From NCBI GenBank assembly GCA_013289685.1, contig JABCZL010000017.1, positions 1 to 64,000 on the forward strand: a DNA stretch of 64,000 nucleotides. The letters are read 5' to 3'. The position numbers and the translations under genes are program-made. The DNA comes from Acidobacteriota bacterium. Its GTDB lineage: Bacteria; Acidobacteriota; Terriglobia; Terriglobales; Acidobacteriaceae. The notes beneath the pieces were generated by a model. That model was not told the origin of the DNA and did not search any database. It saw only the letters and a program-made list of their open reading frames with translations. This document shows, piece by piece, positions 39,377 through 46,292 of this stretch. The stretch's first letter is position 1, and every line of letters begins with the position of its first letter.

Positions 39377-39873
39377 TATTCGTCAAGACAGATTCTGCGC
39401 TTGGTAGCGAGCGGCATGAGCGGCCCGTCCGATGGCCGTTCCGGTTTAGATCCCAACCGCGACCGCGATGATCCTCGACCATTCTCCACGAAGGCTTCGT
39501 ACTGTTCGAGCAGCCTTAGGCGCTCTTCTTCCAGCGCGAGATATTGAGAGTTGACGAGCGTGTGGACATCCTCCAGCCTTGCGCGGGCTCTCGCTGCGTC
39601 GCCTTCGGGCAAAGGCGAGAGCCCAAGCATCTCGCGCGCTTCGTTTTGCGTGATGATCCCGCGGTCAAGCATGTGGCGCACCTGCTCGGGAGTCCACGGC
39701 TGCGGATAGATGCGATACGGCTCCCCACCGTTTGGAATAATAACGCCGTTGCTGCTGCTGCCAGCCGTGTCGATTGTCCATTGGCCGCTGTTTATGGCGC
39801 TGCCTCCACTCACTCCAGGATAGATTTCTGTCACGTTTGCGACAGTGAAGGCAGAAGAGGCAAGCGCGTCCAT
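39376..39873 (-). CDS. 165-residue protein with DVHTLVNSQ motif
   Basis: The N-terminal half is Ser/Gly-rich; the middle (TPEQVRHMLDRGIITQNEAREMLGL) resembles a short helical motif found near portal-type proteins. LEDVHTLVNSQ repeats the motif of the 38459 gene. Function unknown. Confidence 0.5.
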   Translation of the reverse strand: MDALASSAFTVANVTEIYPGVSGGSAINSGQWTIDTAGSSSNGVIIPNGGEPYRIYPQPWTPEQVRHMLDRGIITQNEAREMLGLSPLPEGDAARARARLEDVHTLVNSQYLALEEERLRLLEQYEAFVENGRGSSRSRLGSKPERPSDGPLMPLATKRRICLDE

Positions 39874-39932
39874 GGTTATCTCCTCGCCGGCATTGTAACC
39901 GGCTTTTTACAAGATTCTATAAAACATTAAAA

Positions 39933-40139
39933 TCACCGTGCGACAGGTTGTGCCGCAACCGATCCGGGCGGCGGCCACTTCGCGGCGCACTGATGATCTT
40001 CAGAACCGACCATACACAGAAACTCGCCGCACAACAGACACCGCCGATAGGCTGGCCTGTGGCAGTGCGAACAGCGCTTCGGACAATCCGCGGTCGAATG
40101 CGTTTTGCTGCGGCAGGCCACACACTGTTCTTTGCTCAT
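39933..40139 (-). CDS. 68-residue multi-zinc-finger protein
   Basis: From MSKEQCVACRSKTH the protein has CVAC, CSHCH, CLLCGEFLC and H/C residues, enough for two zinc sites in a B-box-like layout. Function unknown. Confidence 0.6.
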   Translation of the reverse strand: MSKEQCVACRSKTHSTADCPKRCSHCHRPAYRRCLLCGEFLCMVGSEDHQCAAKWPPPGSVAAQPVAR

Positions 40140-40774
40140 AGCCACTCCAAAGCTTCTGTGGCCACGAGTTGCGATACTCGGGACACGCGCGGCTCGCCGT
40201 ATTCTTGTTCGAGCCTGCGCACGATCAAGCTCGCCTGATACGCATCCCAGGTGTAACCGATTCGCACGATCACTCGATAGGGATTCACACGAACTAGCTG
40301 CGCACCAGAATCGAGCAGCCTCCAGGTGAGGTCCATCAACTCGACAAACATAGCCGCATCGGATAAACGCTGGCGACGGATCTTGGCCGCCGCCCTTTTC
40401 TTTGCCTTGTCCTGCTGTTGCGCTTTTACCAGTAAAGCTTGCCGCTCATAAGCTCGCTCTTGTTCGGCCAGTTTGGCCTTTTCTTCTGCCAGCCTGTCCT
40501 GGTGGGCCTGGTACTCTTCCATGGCAGTGTTGAGCTGGGCGGTCAGCCGCTTGACGCGCTTAGGATCGAGCTCGAGTTCCACACCCAACCGATATTTTTC
40601 GCGACGCTCGCCATCCTCGCCGTACCCGTTATCCACAGCAAGATCCACCAAGCGGATCGGCTGCGGAAACGTTTCGGGAAACTCGTCATCTTGCGGAAAG
40701 GCGCGGCCGCACTCCTCAGCCTCAACACTGCGCGCGATCCGTTCGATGTCGATACGCTTCACTTCCGAACCCAC
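40136..40774 (-). CDS. Coiled-coil protein
   Basis: The 212-residue product has a central Gln/Lys/Glu/Arg-rich coiled coil (residues 80-135) and globular ends. Overlaps both neighbours. Function unknown. Confidence 0.55.
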   Translation of the reverse strand: MGSEVKRIDIERIARSVEAEECGRAFPQDDEFPETFPQPIRLVDLAVDNGYGEDGERREKYRLGVELELDPKRVKRLTAQLNTAMEEYQAHQDRLAEEKAKLAEQERAYERQALLVKAQQQDKAKKRAAAKIRRQRLSDAAMFVELMDLTWRLLDSGAQLVRVNPYRVIVRIGYTWDAYQASLIVRRLEQEYGEPRVSRVSQLVATEALEWL

Positions 40775-41022
40775 TCCTCAATCGCACGGTCGATCACAAC
40801 TTTGAGATCGGCGACGTCCGCGTGACGCTTGAGCCTATCCCACATATCCTCCTCGAGCGTCTTGCAGGCCCTGGCGATGGCTACGCGCAAGGCTTCGGGA
40901 ATAAATGTGGGCGGCCTCGACAAGTAGCCGGCACTGCCGATACTTTCGGCTGTGCCGCGAAGCGCCGCATTGTGCGCTTCAACCGTTTTTTGCTGCGCTT
41001 CCCTTGCTTTGTGTTCGCTCAT
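40759..41022 (-). CDS. 87-residue helical protein
   Basis: From MSEHKAREAQQKTVE the protein is helical and acidic. It overlaps the ASCH gene end by four bases. No domain recognised. Confidence 0.5.
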   Translation of the reverse strand: MSEHKAREAQQKTVEAHNAALRGTAESIGSAGYLSRPPTFIPEALRVAIARACKTLEEDMWDRLKRHADVADLKVVIDRAIEEWVRK

Positions 41023-41444
41023 AGTTTCCTTCCTGGCATGCAGTTGCGGATCGCGATCCACAGTTCCATGTCTACCGGCCAGAACTGTAGCGCCCCAAGG
41101 ACTGGACAAGGTTCGGCAAGCGGCCGGATATTTTCAAGCTTGAACGCGTACCGGCCTTCGTGATAGTCGCCCCACTTGCGTTCCGCATCGCTGATCTCCA
41201 GAGTCACCGCTTCAGTTGGCCGGCAGTCGGTAAGATCGCACACGCAGACGATCGCGCCAACCGGCAACTCTTTGGGAACGAGGCCTTCCTCCCGCGCAAA
41301 CTCTTTCGCCCAAACTGGAAAACCTTTCGATGCGTGAATCGCGACAGGCCCGCGGTAAAGCGTCAACCAGCTGCGCGTCTCCCAATGCTTCCAGCCAAGC
41401 GCGATCGCCGTCGCCCAAGGCTGCGTGAGTGATAGTCCTCTCAT
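41019..41444 (-). CDS. ASCH-domain protein
   Basis: The 141-residue protein opens with MRGLSLTQPWATAIALGWKH and ETRSWLTLYRGPVAIHASKG, a textbook ASCH start, and keeps a KWGDYHEGRYAF strand. It is the second ASCH protein in the window. Some family members are amidohydrolases or RNA binders. Confidence 0.8.
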   Translation of the reverse strand: MRGLSLTQPWATAIALGWKHWETRSWLTLYRGPVAIHASKGFPVWAKEFAREEGLVPKELPVGAIVCVCDLTDCRPTEAVTLEISDAERKWGDYHEGRYAFKLENIRPLAEPCPVLGALQFWPVDMELWIAIRNCMPGRKL

Positions 41445-41995
41445 GCACTTTGCTTTGCGTGAAGCTCAGAGTTGAACCGGTCGCACTGATCGGCATTAAA
41501 GTGCGCCACATAAACCTTCACAGGCGGAACCGGAGGCGGGAACTTCGGAAGCGGTAACGGACCGATGCCAATCGTGCCCGACATCTCCCGGCACCATTTC
41601 GCATACCCGGGCGGCTGCAGATACCGCTTATAGGATTTGCTCGTTGCCTCAACTTCCCACCCTTCGCGCAAAAGCCGGATCGCGTCTTCCGGATGCACAC
41701 CGCCGCAGAAACTGCAGGTCCGCGGGGTCCAGTGCCACGGCCAGCGCGTAAATCCGCTGCCAGGCTTGATCCGGTTTTGGATCGAGCCAACCAGGTGCGC
41801 GACCCAACCCCACGTGGTCGTCTCCCAATGATCGGTATTCAGCGTGTACTCCCAAGGCCCGGGCTGAGTCATGCGTCTTCTGCAAGTTTGCTTGGCCTCG
41901 AAGTGTTTGGTGAACTGATTGGCAAACCACGCCGGCCGCAGCCAGATGTCGTAAGCCACGGCATTCCACCAGCGGCGCGGATAGATCCAGCTCAC
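41441..41995 (-). CDS. 184-residue hypothetical protein with CSFCGG motif
   Basis: The Trp/Arg-rich N-terminal half is followed by TCSFCGGVHPEDAIRLLREG and a region like many phage proteins of unknown role. It lies between ASCH and helicase-loader genes with four-base overlaps. Confidence 0.55.
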   Translation of the reverse strand: MSWIYPRRWWNAVAYDIWLRPAWFANQFTKHFEAKQTCRRRMTQPGPWEYTLNTDHWETTTWGWVAHLVGSIQNRIKPGSGFTRWPWHWTPRTCSFCGGVHPEDAIRLLREGWEVEATSKSYKRYLQPPGYAKWCREMSGTIGIGPLPLPKFPPPVPPVKVYVAHFNADQCDRFNSELHAKQSA

Positions 41996-42684
41996 AGCCG
42001 CACCCTTCGACTCTTGCCATGCATTTCGATCTGGTGGAACAACGAGAGCCGGTCGGCGATCCGGTCGTCCATCATTTCGGCGATCTTAGCCAGCGACCAG
42101 TTAGTCGTCACGATGGTTGGCTTTTTGGAACGCAGGCGCCGATCCAAAATCAACAGCAACGACCGGCGTTCGAAATCGCTCAAGCCTCCGGCGCCCACAT
42201 CGTCGAACACGGCAAAGTTTGGCACGCTGTAATACTCCAACTGCGTCGCTTCTTGTCCACTTCCCATCGCTGTGCGCAGATCCAGATAAAACTCGGCGCA
42301 AGAGAAAAATTTGACGACCTGGCGCGCCATAATGAAGCTGCGCGCCAAAGCTGCCGCGAGATAGGTTTTTCCAACACCGGTCTCGCCGGTGAGGAGCAGG
42401 CCATGGCCCGGGTGATCGCACCAAGCCAGAATCTCTTTTTGCATCTCAGGAGCAAAGGCTGTGAGCTCTGCTTTGGCGTGAAGGGGTCCCACCTCTTTCG
42501 CGGCGATCCGGCGTAAAGCGCAATCGCACATCTCCATCGCCTGCTGGTGAGCCGGAGCATCCTTCGGACGCCGGTAGCCAAGACCTTGGCAATCGGGACA
42601 ATCTTCAGACTTCGAATCGCTTGGGTTTCGGGTATTCTTTGCCCATTGGTCGAGGGACTGCCGCAGCCGATCGGTTAGTTCCAT
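41992..42684 (-). CDS. DnaC/IstB-like helicase loader ATPase
   Basis: From MELTDRLRQS the 230-residue protein has a CPDC/CDC zinc ribbon, Walker A GETGVGKTY, Walker B AVFDDVGA, sensor TTNWS and arginine finger RIADRLS. It should load the DnaB helicase at 59400. It overlaps the replication protein gene by 80 bases. Confidence 0.85.
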   Translation of the reverse strand: MELTDRLRQSLDQWAKNTRNPSDSKSEDCPDCQGLGYRRPKDAPAHQQAMEMCDCALRRIAAKEVGPLHAKAELTAFAPEMQKEILAWCDHPGHGLLLTGETGVGKTYLAAALARSFIMARQVVKFFSCAEFYLDLRTAMGSGQEATQLEYYSVPNFAVFDDVGAGGLSDFERRSLLLILDRRLRSKKPTIVTTNWSLAKIAEMMDDRIADRLSLFHQIEMHGKSRRVRL

Positions 42685-43396
42685 TTCGCCCTCCTTGAGG
42701 GATCTCGTCTTCCCAACGTCGCCCATTCAGGTAGGTGGTCGCATGAGGGATGTGCATCTTATCCTGCCATTGTTCGCAGCCTTCTCGGGCCACTACTCCA
42801 GCTCGAGCCGCCACTTGATCCGCATGGCTCAGCCGGTGCCAGGCAGCTTTTGCCTTCTTGCGATCTTCATGGCGCGGGTACTCCTGCCAGAACTGCTCGA
42901 ACTCCTCTTCGGTTTGGTCGGAAATCACACCCAACGCTTCTTGTGTTCTGTTCTGTTCTGTTCCCTTCTGTTCTGTTCCCTTCTGTACGGGACGCGTGCC
43001 TGACGCGTCGCCCTCGCGTGCCTCACGCGTGCCCCACGCGTCAACATGTTGATTCTCTGGTGGCTTAGGCAGAACACTGAGCGATTCACGATTATTTATG
43101 ACCTGGTGCTTCTTGAAGGTCGGAACATACCCAAAAACCTCGTCAGCGACGCGATATTGGACCACGAAACCACGCGTGCCCCACGCGTCAAGCACGCGTG
43201 AAAAGTCCACGTCATCGTAGGGCAGGATCATGGCTTTAAGGGCCCGGGGGCGCCAGTTGAATCGACCTTCCCGATCGCAACAGGTCAGCAGTCCGACGAA
43301 GGCGAGGCGTAGCGGCAGGTTGGTTTTAAGCTCCAGCTCATACATTTCCTCATGTCTAAAGAACTCAGGCTTGATTGTGCGAATCCGTTGCTGCAC
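42605..43396 (-). CDS. Replication initiation protein (phage O/DnaD-like)
   Basis: The GTG-started 263-residue protein begins MQQRIRTIKPEFF, the winged-helix start of phage replisome organisers. The middle holds WGTR and GTEQ repeats matching DNA iterons in the gene. The C-terminus (EEFEQFWQEYPRHEDRKKA) fits primosomal proteins that meet DnaC. It is next to the loader gene. Confidence 0.8.
   Translation of the reverse strand: MQQRIRTIKPEFFRHEEMYELELKTNLPLRLAFVGLLTCCDREGRFNWRPRALKAMILPYDDVDFSRVLDAWGTRGFVVQYRVADEVFGYVPTFKKHQVINNRESLSVLPKPPENQHVDAWGTREAREGDASGTRPVQKGTEQKGTEQNRTQEALGVISDQTEEEFEQFWQEYPRHEDRKKAKAAWHRLSHADQVAARAGVVAREGCEQWQDKMHIPHATTYLNGRRWEDEIPQGGRNGTNRSAAAVPRPMGKEYPKPKRFEV
42950..43199. 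repeat. Iteron-like cluster inside the replication gene
   Basis: Seven ACGCGT sites lie at 42992, 43003, 43025, 43036, 43172, 43183 and 43194, several spaced by 11 bases and often embedded in CACGCGT. A TTCTG repeat tract precedes them. Iterons in an O-type gene are the origin in lambda-like phages. Confidence 0.6.
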
Positions 43397-43512
43397 AGGC
43401 CAGTCCTAAATGGTTGGCTGGGAAGCGTCGCGGGCGGGCAATGGGAAGTTGTGGGCGGCGGAAAACCGTGCGCACAAAATCCAAACCCTCAACGCTCCCC
43501 ATCGCCGCGCCT

Positions 43513-43541
43513 AACGTACGCTCCGTGACATTCACAGTCAA
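43513..43541 (-). promoter_or_regulatory. Promoter for the replication operon
   Basis: The minus strand reads TTGACT, 17 bases, TACGTT, 115 bases upstream of the replication gene. No operator decamer is present. The stretch 43397-43512 has no convincing ORF. Confidence 0.45.
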
Positions 43542-43741
43542 GTAACAATCGGGCCGCGTGCGCAAATAGCCATCTGTGGAAATGTGGAAATCTCTCAGAC
43601 CCGAACCACCTCTTAACACCGTGAGCCGCGAGACCCTTGACAACCAGCTTATACTCCAAGGAGGCGGGCGGGGGTGGCGGGCAGGAGAAGAGACCTTCCT
43701 TCAGTAAAAAAAAAGAGAAACGAATCGGAAATGAAACGGAA

Positions 43742-43972
43742 ATGAATCGAGTTTTCCACAGGCTACTTTCTAAACTCTTCCTCAGAAGATTCACTTGGTA
43801 TCGCAAACTCATCGGCGGTAAATGGGGACACGTCACCGCTATGTTCTTCGGCAAAAAATGGATTCGCCTGCCAAATGAATCTTTGCTCTACGACGAACGC
43901 CATCCAACTGTAACTTCAACTCCAGCCCAGCAAGACAAAGAAGCGCAGTCCGGCGGATTCGACGGCTACTGA
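43742..43972 (+). CDS. 76-residue hypothetical protein
   Basis: From MNRVFHRLLSKL the basic, Trp-containing protein (GGKWGHVTAMFFGKKWIR) looks real; a TTG at 43637 would add a Gly/Lys-rich stretch. It diverges from the replication operon. Confidence 0.45.
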   Translation: MNRVFHRLLSKLFLRRFTWYRKLIGGKWGHVTAMFFGKKWIRLPNESLLYDERHPTVTSTPAQQDKEAQSGGFDGY

Positions 43973-44148
43973 CCAGAAACAACTACCGAAAATCTCTGCA
44001 AAAAGTTTTGAATCCCACACGCCTTTCATATCCCGAAAAATGGCAAAAAATGCGCGAGACCGGAGACCGGGCCGGCAAGGCACCGGGCCCTCAAAGTAAT
44101 GAGTAACCGAACCGCACCATGCGACACCGCACCAATGCAAAGCCAGAC

Positions 44149-44178
44149 AAAAAAATAGGGCCGCTTGCTAAGCGGCCC
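44149..44178 (-). terminator. Intrinsic terminator
   Basis: On the minus strand GGGCCGCTT pairs with AAGCGGCCC around a three-base loop, followed by TATTTTTTT. It ends the cassette that starts at 45329. Confidence 0.85.
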
Positions 44179-44195
44179 ATTGGTGAGTGTGGGTG

Positions 44196-44438
44196 TTAGT
44201 GCGCTGTCCGGTTCGCGATGCTCGCGGAGTTTACCGCACGCGGCGCACCAATGCGTGTGCTGGCCTGTTCTGTAGCGCGTCGCCCTGCTAGTAGATCGAT
44301 CAGGCGACCGAGCCGCGCATCAATATCGATGGCGGATTGCTTAACAGTTGCGTCCGCGTAGTCTGTTTCGATTCGTACGCGGAGCATCGTTTCACGCATG
44401 GTCAAGAGTAGGTCTAGGACAGTGGTTTTAGCTGGCAC
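44196..44438 (-). CDS. 80-residue helical protein
   Basis: The product begins MPAKTTVLDLLLTM and is helical. It is the last gene of the small cassette before the terminator. Function unknown. Confidence 0.5.
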   Translation of the reverse strand: MPAKTTVLDLLLTMRETMLRVRIETDYADATVKQSAIDIDARLGRLIDLLAGRRATEQASTRIGAPRAVNSASIANRTAH

Positions 44439-44439
44439 G

Positions 44440-44895
44440 TTACAGTCCCTCGCGGCGGATGTCTGTTAACACGTTCGATGTACTGCCAGGGTCGTACGCT
44501 TGTAACTCGCGGTCAGTGAGCGGCGACCGGTCAGAGTGTAGGAATGATGCTTCGCGGCCAGGTTCGCCGATCAGGTGCAACCCGATGCGATAGAGAAACC
44601 AAAGAACGGCACACGTTAACACGGTCACACTGGCGAACGGTGCCGAGTGTAGCATCGATGGCATGAAAACTAAGGCTAACAGCATCGATACATCTAGCAG
44701 GATAGACGGCGACGCGGAGCCCGCCTCCGGGTTGCGTTCCGACCGATCATTAAGCGCCGCGCGTACATACTGCGCGACCTCTGCATTGGTCGGCGAATCC
44801 GCAACAAAAAAAGTAACGTCAAGGTGTCCGACTGAAAAGTGTGGCACGGGCAGGGCAGTCTCACTGTCTTGCTGTAGCTGGCGACGTGGTTTCAT
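44440..44895 (-). CDS. Two-helix membrane protein
   Basis: The 151-residue protein has two hydrophobic segments (LLDVSMLLALVFMPSML, ASVTVLTCAVLWFLYRIGL) between soluble ends. One base separates it from the next gene. Function unknown. Confidence 0.55.
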   Translation of the reverse strand: MKPRRQLQQDSETALPVPHFSVGHLDVTFFVADSPTNAEVAQYVRAALNDRSERNPEAGSASPSILLDVSMLLALVFMPSMLHSAPFASVTVLTCAVLWFLYRIGLHLIGEPGREASFLHSDRSPLTDRELQAYDPGSTSNVLTDIRREGL

Positions 44896-44952
44896 GTTTT
44901 CTCTTTTCTTAACTGTGCTCTGTCTTTGGCACGTGCTAGACAGGGCACGGGT

Positions 44953-44989
44953 AAAAAAAGAGCGAGCGAGTTTTTAGGCTCGCTCGCTC
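44953..44989 (-). terminator. Intrinsic terminator
   Basis: GAGCGAGCGAG pairs with CTCGCTCGCTC, followed on the minus strand by TTTTTTT. It lies just after the gene at 44997 and before the two downstream cassette genes. Confidence 0.85.
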
Positions 44990-44996
44990 AGGTGGG

Positions 44997-45263
44997 CTAG
45001 GCTACTTTGCGCGCTAGTGGCGTACGGTCAAAAGCACGCTGTGCGGAAGTAAACTTGGCACGCTGCGCTTTTTGTTCTTTGGCGCTACGGTCGGATTGGA
45101 AAGACTTGTGAAGATGCGCTTTGAACGCTGCAAGGCGAGCAATGGCGCTACGCTCTGCATGCGTCAAGGTCTTTTTTGTTTCGGTCTTTGGCGTGGTCTT
45201 TGTGGATTGTTTCGCGGATTGCTTGGCAGTCTTTGGCGTGGTCTTGCTGTTCTTATTCGTCAT
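44997..45263 (-). CDS. Basic repetitive 88-residue protein
   Basis: The N-terminus repeats TTPKT and AKQS units rich in Lys and Thr, like histone-type tails; the rest is helical and basic. It may bind nucleic acid. A strong promoter lies upstream. Confidence 0.6.
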   Translation of the reverse strand: MTNKNSKTTPKTAKQSAKQSTKTTPKTETKKTLTHAERSAIARLAAFKAHLHKSFQSDRSAKEQKAQRAKFTSAQRAFDRTPLARKVA

Positions 45264-45328
45264 TGTAGTGTGCTCTTTTCTGTCTTGCGTTAGTGTCTTT
45301 TGATCGTGCCTAGACTCTAACTGTGCGG

Positions 45329-45357
45329 ATTTTAGGTTAGCTGGTACGATTTGTCAA
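45329..45357 (-). promoter_or_regulatory. Strong consensus promoter
   Basis: TTGACA, 17 bases, TAAAAT on the minus strand, close to the sigma-70 consensus. It drives the basic-protein cassette. No decamer in the spacer, so it may be active at a different time. Confidence 0.75.
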
Positions 45358-45569
45358 TAGGGCAGACCAACAAAAACAAAAATAAATAAAGAAAAGGCGA
45401 AAGTGTACAGTATGCCACTATGCGTGCGAAAGTTTAGCAATAGGTTAACACGTGTAGTTATTACCGCACGGTTTCCAATAATCCCACTTTCTTATCCTTT
45501 GTTGCCCTGTATCCAATCGGAACGCCCGTAACGATTCTACTCAAAAACTGCGCCGGCAAACTTCTCCCT

Positions 45570-45643
45570 ATGACCCCAAAAAATCCATGACCCTCGTTTT
45601 CCAATGACCCGATGAAACCAGAAAGCCTCTCGGCCCATGACCC
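45570..45643. repeat. ATGACCC direct repeats
   Basis: ATGACCC occurs at 45570, 45587, 45604 and 45637, spaced 17, 17 and 33 bases. The 500-base region between 45264 and 45775 otherwise holds only the promoter, A/T-rich sequence and an operator decamer. Confidence 0.6.
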
Positions 45644-45700
45644 TTGATTCCGGAGACCGGTTTTGCGCGAGTAAGGTTACATAATGAATCTTATAGACCG

Positions 45701-45710
45701 TAAGCGTTTA
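45701..45710. promoter_or_regulatory. Operator-like decamer TAAGCGTTTA
   Basis: Exact copy of the decamer upstream of the small-terminase-like 3' end. A weak TGGAAT...TATAAG promoter can be drawn around it on the minus strand. Confidence 0.45.
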
Positions 45711-45775
45711 CTGATTCCAGGTGAGTTAGGGCTGAAGTTTATATTATCGCCAACAGACCAGTACCACGGCTTCGC

Positions 45776-46186
45776 CTATTCGGAGGTGGGTGTTGCCGCG
45801 ACATCCAATGTTTTTGCTGCTCTCGCTGCAATCTCCGGAGGCAACGGCTCTTTGACCAAAACGATTTCGATCCTGCGATCCGCCGGCCCGATCTCAACAC
45901 GCTGCGCTGCTTTGCCATCCGTCGCTTCGCGCATCTCGCGCGCTGGACCAGGATGACCTTTCGTTACTGCTTCACGAATCAGACCAAGCGCAACTGCGTC
46001 GGCCATCAAAGAGTTTTCATTCAGCGGATGAAAAAATGCGCTCGCCTTTTTCAAAACGCGCAACAGTTGTGGGGGGATGGTCTCGTTTAGCTGCCGAACA
46101 TAAGCCTGGCGCAGCGCAGCAGCCGACTGGAGACCGGAGGGTCTTGAGTTGTTTGTATTTGCGACTCCGTTGGTTCTATTGGCCAC
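45776..46186 (-). CDS. Small terminase subunit-like protein
   Basis: From a GTG (MANRTNGVANTNN) the 136-residue product contains MADAVALGLIREAVTKGHP, AAREMREATDGKAAQRVE, a pattern like small terminases that bind packaging DNA. It diverges from the large terminase. No strong ribosome site was seen, so the start is uncertain. Confidence 0.5.
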   Translation of the reverse strand: MANRTNGVANTNNSRPSGLQSAAALRQAYVRQLNETIPPQLLRVLKKASAFFHPLNENSLMADAVALGLIREAVTKGHPGPAREMREATDGKAAQRVEIGPADRRIEIVLVKEPLPPEIAARAAKTLDVAATPTSE

Positions 46187-46292
46187 GTTTAGTTTCGCCG
46201 TCTCGTATAAGTGTAGTAATACCAGAGTCTTGGGTTTTCGCGCAAGTGGGGGATTCGCCAGTGTTCCGGGTTTGTGGTGTAATGATCGCGGA

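Noticed and set aside
42950..43041. CRISPR array
   Set aside because: Repeats are short, irregular and inside a coding gene; there are no spacers or cas genes.
43489..43854. Minus-strand 121-residue ORF
   Set aside because: Pro-tract and atypical composition; it lies opposite a better plus-strand ORF and over the replication promoter.
45684..45956. Plus-strand 90-residue ORF opposite the small-terminase-like gene
   Set aside because: Its sequence is the shadow of the minus-strand gene, with low-complexity composition and no ribosome site.
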